From JAFDVL01 sp043736395 (lineage in GTDB: Bacteria; Acidobacteriota; Blastocatellia; RBC074), in the NCBI GenBank assembly GCA_043736395.1, contig JAYTCQ010000375.1, positions 1 to 8,945 on the forward strand: a DNA stretch of 8,945 bases, given 5' to 3'. The notes beneath the pieces were generated by a model that made no database searches, was not told where the DNA came from, and saw only the letters and a list, made by a program, of their open reading frames with translations. The first letter of the stretch is position 1, and each line of letters starts with the position of its first letter. The position numbers and the translations under genes are program-made. This document shows, piece by piece, positions 1 to 4,779 of the stretch.

Positions 1-141
1 GCTTGGGCGACGATTTTTACGGCGTTGCGCTTCCGCATCAGGAACCATCATAATCAAAACTAATAACGCGATTATTCCACTGACAGAGATAATCCTGAGC
101 CACTTTTTACTTATCACATTAATCTTATTTAATTTTTCCAT
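1..141 (-). CDS. Exported protein of unknown function, N-terminal fragment (cut by window edge)
   Basis: An open frame of 47 codons starts at ATG 141-139 and runs off the window with no stop. The start is supported by AAGGG at 155-151, nine bases upstream. The product begins with a Lys/Arg-bearing segment (MEKLNKINVISKKWLR), then a hydrophobic core at about residues 17-33, then PDAEA|QRRK. This is a typical Sec signal peptide with an Ala-x-Ala site, predicted cut after A38. The mature N-terminus is very basic (QRRKNRRPS). The rest of the protein lies outside the window, so its function cannot be told. A sigma-54-type promoter sits 39 bases upstream of the start codon, which suggests regulated expression. 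It could be a substrate of the nearby exosortase, but the C-terminus that would show this is missing. Confidence 0.72.
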   Translation of the reverse strand, partial: MEKLNKINVISKKWLRIISVSGIIALLVLIMMVPDAEAQRRKNRRPS

Positions 142-179
142 AATTTCTTACCCTTGTATGAATATAACAAACATACTAG

Positions 180-196
180 TGCAAGCTTTGTGCCAA
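180..196 (-). promoter_or_regulatory. Sigma-54 (RpoN) promoter, -24/-12 type
   Basis: Read on the minus strand the site is TTGGCACAAAGCTTGCA. Against the sigma-54 consensus YTGGCACGrNNNTTGCW it differs only at the G after TGGCAC. The invariant GG (-24) and GC (-12, at 182-181) have the correct spacing. The predicted transcription start is near 169. This gives a short leader of about 28 bases that holds the AAGGG ribosome binding site of the exported-protein gene starting at 141. An activator binding site could not be identified. Confidence 0.75.
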
Positions 197-365
197 CGTC
201 TCAATTCAGGTTAGATAATTCTAAATTGCAATAATAAAAGACTTAAAGGTAAATTCTGAATTTACTAAATTTAATAACAATAATTTCGTATGTAAAAGAT
301 ACAGTACGAAAGTATAGATTGATCTCAAAACAGACAAATATTTTTTTAACATCATTGCTGGAAAA

Positions 366-394
366 TTGAATTAAAAGAAGTGAATAGGTATCGT
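366..394 (+). promoter_or_regulatory. Possible sigma-70-type promoter for the kinase operon
   Basis: TTGAAT (366-371) and TATCGT (389-394) are 17 bases apart and resemble -35 and -10 boxes, each matching the consensus at four of six positions. The predicted start is near 401, about 47 bases before the kinase start codon. Matches of this quality are common by chance in AT-rich DNA, so this is only a candidate. Confidence 0.25.
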
Positions 395-447
395 ACACTG
401 TGGCTGTCTCAGGCAGTCTAAATTTCACTTAAAGACGCGATAAATTT

Positions 448-1338
448 ATGTATAAAATTGGTATTGATCTGGGCGGCACTAAGATCGCAGGTACAATTCT
501 TGATGACGAGGGAAAAGAAATTTTTTTAGAAATGGAACGTCCCCGCCGCCATACTGAACAAGAAAAAGGGTATGCGAATATTGTCGAAAAAATCACCTCA
601 CTTTATGAGGAACTGAAATCGCAAATTGGCACGGATAATCATTCATTTGGAATCTGTACGCCCGGCGCTATTTCAAGGAAAACAGGATTGCTGAAAAATT
701 CGAATACAGTTTGCCTGAATGGTTCGCCGCTACAACAAGACCTAAGCCGAAAAATTGGCAGAGAAGTTGCCATCGAAAATGATGCGAACTGTTTTGCGAT
801 GGCGGAGGCAAAAGAATATCTCGGCAAAGTTGTCTTCGGCGTCATCATGGGAACCGGATGCGGCGGTGGAATTGTCGTCAATAATCAGGTGATTTCAGGG
901 CTGCAATCTATTGGCGGCGAATGGGGGCATCATACAATTTACCCGAAAGACGGGCCGTATTGCTATTGTGGGAAACGTGGTTGTATCGAAACTTTGATTT
1001 CCGGTGGCGGCTTAAAAAATCGCTTTTTTGAAAAATTTCGCGTCCCACTGGAAGTGCATCAAATTTTTGAATTAGCGAAGAAAGGTGATAACTACGCGAC
1101 GGAATTTGTGGATGAATTTTATGACAATTTTGGGATCGCGCTCAGCAATTTAATTTCTATCCTTGATCCAGATGTCGTAGTTCTGGGTGGCGGTCTTTCC
1201 AATGTTGAGGATCTATATACCATTGGCCGTGATCGCGTCCGCAAATATATTTTCAGCGATGAGTTGGAGACTCCGATTGTAAAAAACAAATACGGCGATT
1301 CGGCAGGCGTCATTGGTGCGGCGTTAATTGGGAGGTAA
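448..1338 (+). CDS. ROK-family sugar kinase, Mak-type fructokinase-like
   Basis: The 296-residue product phosphorylates a hexose with ATP in the cytoplasm, judged by family. It starts with the phosphate-binding DLGGTKIAG (residues 7-15) and has the catalytic Asp112 in NDAN (111-114). It carries GTGCGGGI (135-142) and the zinc site made by His161 in GEWGHH with Cys172, Cys174 and Cys179 in CYCGKRGCIE. A second nucleotide-binding turn, LGGG, is at 246-249. The stretches PGAIS..TG..KN.N...LNG, ILDPDVVVLGGGLSNV and ETP....K.GDSAGV.GAA closely follow the pattern of Escherichia coli Mak (manno(fructo)kinase), so fructose or mannose is the best substrate guess. Glucose or N-acetyl sugars cannot be excluded, because ROK enzymes change specificity easily. 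Length is normal and all key residues are present. No strong Shine-Dalgarno precedes ATG 448. The lipoprotein gene follows after 3 bases, so the two are an operon. Confidence 0.9.
   Translation: MYKIGIDLGGTKIAGTILDDEGKEIFLEMERPRRHTEQEKGYANIVEKITSLYEELKSQIGTDNHSFGICTPGAISRKTGLLKNSNTVCLNGSPLQQDLSRKIGREVAIENDANCFAMAEAKEYLGKVVFGVIMGTGCGGGIVVNNQVISGLQSIGGEWGHHTIYPKDGPYCYCGKRGCIETLISGGGLKNRFFEKFRVPLEVHQIFELAKKGDNYATEFVDEFYDNFGIALSNLISILDPDVVVLGGGLSNVEDLYTIGRDRVRKYIFSDELETPIVKNKYGDSAGVIGAALIGR
1330..1335 (+). promoter_or_regulatory. Ribosome binding site that fixes a TTG start
   Basis: GGGAGG lies inside the last codons of the kinase gene, six bases before TTG 1342. It supports TTG as the start of the lipoprotein gene and translational coupling to the kinase. 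A weaker competitor, AGGTGG, precedes ATG 1369. Starting there would remove the Lys-Lys-Arg n-region that the lipoprotein signal needs. Confidence 0.6.
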
Positions 1339-1341
1339 AGC

Positions 1342-2214
1342 TTGGAAGTTAAAAAAAGGTGGTCAAGCATGCTTATATTTTTTCTTTTGATCTTGATTGG
1401 CTGCAACTCGGCGCAGCCACTGGAATTAGCCAACCGTTTACCGACGCACTCGCCTACGCCATCACAATCAATTCCGGCAAAGCCCGCGAAGGTAAAAGAT
1501 TACAAAACAATTCATGTCATTGTCGCCCTCTGCGATAAGAAATATCAGGGGATTGTGCCAGTCCCTGCGAGAATTGGTAACGGAGACGATCCGGCAAATA
1601 ATTTATATTGGGGCGCAGCGTATGGAGTAAAAAGTTTTTTCAAAAAATCGAATGAATGGACGCTCGTCACCAACCATGAAAATCCTAAATTTCCGATTCT
1701 AGAGAGACTGATTTTTAAACATAAAACGCAGGCAGTTTATTTAATTGCAGACGCTTATCAAGGCAAAGAAATCAAACAAAGCATAATTGATTTTTTTGAT
1801 TTTTCGGCGGGAAAGAAAACTGAAGTTCTCAAAGCAATAGTTAACGCTAAATCTTACTCGATTGATATCGGAGGCAATGCCGATCTGATCGCGTACGTCG
1901 GACACGATGGTTTGATGGATTTTTCGCTGGAAAAATTTTCAGCGAAAACTGATGAAGCGAAGCGCGAAACTATTATGCTGGCCTGCATCAGCAAGCAATT
2001 TTTTGCGGAGCCGCTGAAAGCTTCAGGTGCGCGGCCACTACTTTGGACAACTGGACTAATGGCTCCGGAAGCGTATGTTTTAAAGGCTGCCATTGATGGT
2101 TGGTTGGCAAGAGAATCTGATACACAAATCAGGTCTCGGGCGGCGGAAGCCTACAACAAATATCAGAAATGCGGGATTCGGGCGGCTACCAAGTTATTCG
2201 CAACCGGATGGTAA
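1342..2214 (+). CDS. Lipoprotein of unknown function with caspase-like (clan CD) His/Cys motifs
   Basis: This 290-residue protein starts at TTG 1342. It has a type II signal: basic MEVKKRW, a hydrophobic stretch at residues 10-19 and the lipobox LIG|C with Cys21, so it should be lipid-anchored. A Pro/Ser/Thr-rich linker (about 27-50) follows. The globular part opens with IHVIVALCDKKYQGIVPVP (57-75) and IGNGDDPANNLYWGAAYGV (78-96), which I recall as features of a conserved uncharacterised family. Further along come a hydrophobic strand followed by a helix (AVYLIADAYQGKEIKQSI, 131-148), a strand ending in VGHDG (His188), and a strand ending in LACIS (Cys215). A further strand (PLLWTTG, 232-238) is followed by a helix. 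This order is that of caspase/CHAT-like proteases, where GHG supplies His and xCxS the nucleophile. Peptidase activity is inference. It is operonic with the upstream kinase (3-base gap) and convergent with the EpsI gene (9 bp between stops). Confidence 0.72.
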   Translation: MEVKKRWSSMLIFFLLILIGCNSAQPLELANRLPTHSPTPSQSIPAKPAKVKDYKTIHVIVALCDKKYQGIVPVPARIGNGDDPANNLYWGAAYGVKSFFKKSNEWTLVTNHENPKFPILERLIFKHKTQAVYLIADAYQGKEIKQSIIDFFDFSAGKKTEVLKAIVNAKSYSIDIGGNADLIAYVGHDGLMDFSLEKFSAKTDEAKRETIMLACISKQFFAEPLKASGARPLLWTTGLMAPEAYVLKAAIDGWLARESDTQIRSRAAEAYNKYQKCGIRAATKLFATGW

Positions 2215-2223
2215 GTCGAAAAA

Positions 2224-2871
2224 CTATTCCGGAATAAAGCGCGGTAAATCCTTCCGCAAAGCTTCGATAAACGAAAGCGCATCAGCCCTGGATTTTTTTT
2301 CGATCTCAGGGTTTTCACTGGAATCAACCATCACACGAACTAATGCCGCGTCCGTCCGGTTCTTGGTGAAAGCATCCTGTACTCCGCGCAATTTATCCAT
2401 ATATTCACTTGCTTCTGTTCGCCCTCGCCCTTGATACCAGTAATACGTCAGCATTCGAAAACTCTCTTTGGCAATCGTGAAATCATTGATCGCGGCGGCC
2501 TCGTTTGGTAATTGAACCTGCCCGCGAGTCGTAATTTCCCAGCCGGAACCGGGCAAACAATTTTGCGGAGAATGGAAAGTCTTGCCGCTGCGTTGTGAAA
2601 AATAATAAGCGATAAAGAGATACACGGGACGCCCTTCAGCATTGATGTAAGTACGCTGAATATAATCATCAGGCTTTAGCAATTCCAAGGTCTGATCATC
2701 CAAAACCTGTTCATTAGCCTTGCTCCACGTTCCAAGTTGATCTGGAAATTTATCAAAGCTTTCTCGTTCCGGTCGGGTCTCACGTTCACGCGCCTGAGTG
2801 AGGAAAGTTGTATACGCAGCCGTCGCCAGCAAAAAAATAAGCATTGTCACAAAACGGATTTTGGGATTCAT
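2224..2871 (-). CDS. epsI: EpsI family protein (DUF3485), exosortase-associated
   Basis: The 215-residue product has one N-terminal membrane segment or uncleaved signal (about residues 7-24) and a soluble domain expected outside the membrane. The diagnostic motif FHSPQNCLPGSGW (99-111), with His100 and Cys105, and the later YYWYQGRGR (143-151) identify the EpsI/DUF3485 family. Preceding family features are LGTW (46-49) and the segment VYLFIAYY (83-90). These proteins occur almost only with exosortases, either as a separate gene, as here, or fused to the C-terminus of the exosortase. They are linked to exopolysaccharide and surface-protein maturation, but their biochemical role is unproven. 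The gene begins 3 bases after the exosortase stop codon, with GGAGG at the end of that gene as its ribosome binding site, so the two are co-translated. Length is ordinary for the family. Confidence 0.9.
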   Translation of the reverse strand: MNPKIRFVTMLIFLLATAAYTTFLTQARERETRPERESFDKFPDQLGTWSKANEQVLDDQTLELLKPDDYIQRTYINAEGRPVYLFIAYYFSQRSGKTFHSPQNCLPGSGWEITTRGQVQLPNEAAAINDFTIAKESFRMLTYYWYQGRGRTEASEYMDKLRGVQDAFTKNRTDAALVRVMVDSSENPEIEKKSRADALSFIEALRKDLPRFIPE

Positions 2872-2874
2872 TTT

Positions 2875-3750
2875 CTACCTCCAATTCTCTGGTAAAAATC
2901 TTGATACTGAGCGCAGACCTTGAGCTACGACTAAGAGCATCACCATCGCGACAATAAAAATCAGCCAACCGGAAAATGCATGCTGAAAACCTTGGGCAGC
3001 CTCTTCGCCGCGATAATGCGCCATGACTCCAGTAATTGTCACGCGAGCTGCATTCGTGAAAATTGCAATTGGAATGACCGAAGCAACTAACAGAATCCTG
3101 CGCCACCAGCGCGGCTCAGTGAAATATGCGTAGGTCACGGCTAAAGTTGCGAGCGACATCAGCGAACGGATACCGCTACAAGCTTCGACGACTTCCAATT
3201 TCATCTGTGCCAGTTCAATGACGTTGCCATTGCGAAAGGCTGGAATATCCAACCAATTGATCACCGTAGCCGCATAATCTGAGGCAAGTAACTGTAGCGG
3301 AAATGAGATGCGCGTAAAAATAATAGCTGGAATCGGGATCGCTAACAGCAATAAAACTAATGGAAAAGAAAGATGCTTGAGCCAATTGAATCCGGCGAAA
3401 TAGAGAATCAAACTGATCAATGCACCGACCAGGGAAATTCGCGTACTAAATAATTCAGCGCCTAACGTTCCTCCCCATAACATGATGACAGCGGTAATCA
3501 TCCCGATCCACCCGATTACGAGTAAGGGCTTCAATGCCAGATTTTCGAAGCGCTCACGATTTTGCCAGATTGCATAACCGCCGATGAACGGCACCAGTAA
3601 TCCATGTGAATAATTTTCATCAACATACCAATCAGAAACGAGTTTTCGCAAGACATCAAAATACAACCAACCCAGCGCGAGCGTCATGACAGAAACTCTA
3701 ATTAGAGTACTTTGACCGATGCTAATTTCTCCCAATTTAATTTCTTGCAC
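2875..3750 (-). CDS. xrt: Exosortase (membrane transpeptidase)
   Basis: The 291-residue protein is almost entirely hydrophobic, with about eight membrane helices between residues 15 and 278. It contains the three catalytic-type motifs of exosortases: Cys191 in EACSGIRSL (189-197), Arg236 in NAARV (233-237) and His257 in HAFSGW (257-262). The family N-terminal motif YSHGLLVPFIGGYAIW is at 47-62. Exosortases recognise PEP-CTERM-type tails on exported proteins, cleave them and are thought to transfer the protein to a surface anchor, often where exopolysaccharide is made. The start is GTG 3750; AGAGG five bases upstream supports it, and no in-frame ATG is better placed. The EpsI partner follows after 3 bases. 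No PEP-CTERM substrate and no polysaccharide synthesis gene is visible in this window, so its targets must lie elsewhere. A repeat pair at 3785-3824 sits 34 bases upstream and may be an operator. Confidence 0.93.
   Translation of the reverse strand: MQEIKLGEISIGQSTLIRVSVMTLALGWLYFDVLRKLVSDWYVDENYSHGLLVPFIGGYAIWQNRERFENLALKPLLVIGWIGMITAVIMLWGGTLGAELFSTRISLVGALISLILYFAGFNWLKHLSFPLVLLLLAIPIPAIIFTRISFPLQLLASDYAATVINWLDIPAFRNGNVIELAQMKLEVVEACSGIRSLMSLATLAVTYAYFTEPRWWRRILLVASVIPIAIFTNAARVTITGVMAHYRGEEAAQGFQHAFSGWLIFIVAMVMLLVVAQGLRSVSRFLPENWR
2878..2882 (-). promoter_or_regulatory. Ribosome binding site of the EpsI gene inside the exosortase gene
   Basis: On the minus strand GGAGG precedes ATG 2871 by six bases. 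Three of those bases are the TAG stop of the exosortase. This arrangement is typical of translational coupling and supports the chosen start. Confidence 0.7.
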
Positions 3751-3755
3751 TCAAA

Positions 3756-3760
3756 CCTCT
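3756..3760 (-). promoter_or_regulatory. Ribosome binding site supporting the GTG start of the exosortase
   Basis: On the minus strand AGAGG is followed by five bases (TTTGA) and then GTG at 3750. No comparable site serves another in-frame start nearby. Confidence 0.55.
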
Positions 3761-3784
3761 CATTAATCGTCAGGAGTCGTAAGG

Positions 3785-3824
3785 ATTTACACTTTATGTC
3801 ACCGAAAATTTACAATTAATGTCA
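3785..3824 (-). repeat. Tandem imperfect repeat, two TGACA-N5-TGTAA units
   Basis: Two 17-base units, 3785-3801 and 3808-3824, agree at 15 of 17 positions (plus-strand pattern ATTTACAmTTwATGTCA) with a period of 23 bases. Each unit is itself an imperfect palindrome: on the minus strand it reads TGACA, five bases, TGTAA. The nearer unit ends 34 bases before the exosortase start codon. Two regularly spaced palindromic sites next to a start suggest binding by a dimeric regulator. Similar TGTCA-rich repeats also occur at the ends of some insertion sequences, so an element remnant is an alternative. Confidence 0.45.
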
Positions 3825-3986
3825 TTTTCACCAATATTAAAGCTTAAAACAAACCGAATTTTCACGTATTTAATAACAAAATCATAGTTTTAAAATTAAT
3901 CTCTTTTGCGTTAATACAGTTATTTCCTGTTACTTGCAACTACACTTTTTTTATCACGAAGCAATGCTAATTAGTTTGTGATCATG

Positions 3987-4003
3987 TTGGCACGAGAATT
4001 GTA
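3987..4003 (+). promoter_or_regulatory. Sigma-54 (RpoN) promoter, -24/-12 type
   Basis: The site reads TTGGCACGAGAATTGTA. It matches the consensus YTGGCACGrNNNTTGCW at every fixed position except the last C of the -12 box, which is T (4002). The whole -24 half is perfect and the spacing is correct. The predicted start is near 4014. No gene begins soon after it. An intrinsic terminator lies at 4046-4083, and the next gene on this strand starts at 4780. Confidence 0.65.
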
Positions 4004-4013
4004 ACTCTAATTG

Positions 4014-4083
4014 ACGTGTGTGAGATTGAATATGCAAATTATTTCGGTCAGCATATCTCGTAAGGGCTATGCTGACCTTTTTT
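4014..4083 (+). ncRNA. Candidate short sigma-54-dependent RNA or attenuated leader
   Basis: This is the interval between the start predicted from the sigma-54 site (about 4014) and the end of the T-tract of the terminator (4083), about 70 bases. It has no usable reading frame. The first ~30 bases look unstructured and the rest is the terminator hairpin, the general form of a small regulatory RNA. Alternatively it is the terminated form of a long leader for the gene at 4780. No known RNA family was recognised. Confidence 0.4.
4046..4083 (+). terminator. Rho-independent terminator
   Basis: A perfect 10-bp stem, GGTCAGCATA (4046-4055) with TATGCTGACC (4068-4077), encloses a 12-base loop (TCTCGTAAGGGC) and is followed directly by six T (4078-4083). 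The direction is rightward only: the opposite strand has no T-run at the matching place. It stands about 32 bases after the predicted sigma-54 start and nearly 700 bases before the next gene. Confidence 0.85.
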
Positions 4084-4202
4084 CTCTCAAACACCAAACT
4101 TTAGCAGACTACGGGGATTCTTTAAGTAACACTGCGAACATTGTAGGTGTAATTCCCCTTAGGAATCAATCTAGATTTTTGTAATTTTTAGTCATGACGG
4201 AA

Positions 4203-4250
4203 AAACTTTGAGTGGCGAACAGCCTTGTGCTTTTCGTTGATTCAAAGTTT
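4203..4250 (+). repeat. Inverted repeat, 9-bp stem with 30-base loop
   Basis: AAACTTTGA (4203-4211) is exactly complementary to TCAAAGTTT (4242-4250), and the next inner pair could be G-T. The loop contains a small GGC/GCC pair, so a compound hairpin is possible in RNA. There is no T-tract after it, so it is not a terminator. Confidence 0.45.
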
Positions 4251-4264
4251 GCAATCGTCTGAGG

Positions 4265-4298
4265 CGACATCATTACTAACGGGGCAGTAATGATGTCG
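4265..4298 (+). repeat. Perfect 13-bp hairpin
   Basis: CGACATCATTACT (4265-4277) pairs perfectly with AGTAATGATGTCG (4286-4298) around the 8-base loop AACGGGGC. It lacks a T-tract, so transcription termination is unlikely. The right arm contains two overlapping-frame ATG codons and the loop carries GGGG, so it could also hide a short reading frame. Stem length and perfection make it the strongest secondary structure in the leader. Confidence 0.6.
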
Positions 4299-4581
4299 TA
4301 TTCCTCACTTAACGGGAATCAACCCGTAGCGTATCATCATTGCCCTGCACTCAAAAAGTTCCACCGACAAAGGCTACCTCGCAGTAATGCGATGGACGCA
4401 AAGTTCAAATCTTCAGTCTATTTCAAATGATGCGATGTCCTGGAGATAGTTGAATTACCGAAGTGGATAAATTTCAGATGACGACGATCCATGCAGATTG
4501 CCGCATTCGAAAAAGCAAATAACATACTACCGACAGAGCGAAGCCTACCAGGATTTTTTCCTTCGTCCGCATTCGCCGCAA

Positions 4582-4646
4582 AATCAAAGCAGTAAAATTA
4601 TTCTACACAATAACTATTATCCGTTTATCTTCGACTGCTTTTGATT
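4582..4646 (+). repeat. Long-range inverted repeat, 12 bp with one bulge
   Basis: AATCAAAGCAGT (4582-4593) can pair with ACTGCTTTTGATT (4634-4646) if one T bulges, enclosing a very AT-rich loop of 40 bases. It may close a domain of the leader transcript. DNA-level roles such as a regulator site are also possible. Confidence 0.4.
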
Positions 4647-4755
4647 GATTTGATCGTACTAATTTAGTTCGTGTGCTTATCTTTTCAGCCTTGAGATGCT
4701 GAGCCACACCGCACGTATGTTTGCAACGTCTGCTTAACCAGCCTTTGGCGATCGG

Positions 4756-4779
4756 AGCTTTTCAATCATTTGAAAAGCT
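4756..4779 (+). repeat. Perfect 10-bp hairpin ending directly at the start codon
   Basis: AGCTTTTCAA (4756-4765) pairs with TTGAAAAGCT (4770-4779) around the tetraloop TCAT. The stem ends on the base before ATG 4780. The only good Shine-Dalgarno, GGAG (4754-4757), lies at the 5' foot of the stem, 22 bases from the ATG in linear distance. When the hairpin is folded the two come close together, so the structure may control or enable translation of the large secreted protein. Confidence 0.6.

Larger units (their letters stand above)
142..447. other. AT-rich divergent intergenic region
   Basis: This 306-base spacer separates the leftward exported-protein gene from the rightward kinase operon. 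It is strikingly AT-rich. Apart from the sigma-54 site at 180-196 and a weak sigma-70-like candidate at 366-394, nothing is recognised. A 61-codon minus-strand frame at 243-428 has no ribosome binding site and a composition expected from AT-rich noncoding DNA. Confidence 0.6.
4084..4779 (+). other. Gene-free region rich in inverted repeats, possible structured leader
   Basis: No convincing gene is present in these ~700 bases. The longest forward frame with a plausible start is 46 codons (4290-4430). Several strong inverted repeats are listed separately. Smaller ones are ATTCC/GGAAT with loop CCTTA (4152-4166), ACGGG/CCCGT (4312-4327), TCGCA/TGCGA closing a GTAA tetraloop (4379-4392), and TCAGC/GCTGA in the stretch just after 4680. 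GGGGA (4113-4117) can also pair with TCCCC (4154-4158), which competes with the ATTCC hairpin. The octamer ATGCGATG occurs twice (4387-4394, 4430-4437). No riboswitch class was recognised. Confidence 0.5.

Noticed and set aside
243..428. Minus-strand frame of 61 codons in the AT-rich spacer
   Set aside because: There is no ribosome binding site, the composition is biased as expected from AT-rich DNA (Phe, Ile, Tyr, Lys), and no recognisable motif is present.
624..640. TTGGCACGGATA within the kinase gene, resembling a sigma-54 -24 box
   Set aside because: There is no TTGC-type -12 box at the required distance, and it lies inside a coding region.
2093..2434. Forward frame of 113 codons across the convergent junction
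   Set aside because: It overlaps the lipoprotein gene and lies antisense to the EpsI gene, both with clear family signatures, so it is a shadow frame.
4290..4430. Forward frame of 46 codons starting ATGATG, preceded by GGGG
   Set aside because: The start and GGGG are parts of the perfect 13-bp hairpin, the composition does not look coding, and no motif or signal is present. A leader peptide cannot be excluded but is not supported.
4084..4779. Known riboswitch (c-di-GMP, TPP, cobalamin) in the long leader
   Set aside because: I looked for remembered core motifs of these classes and found none intact.
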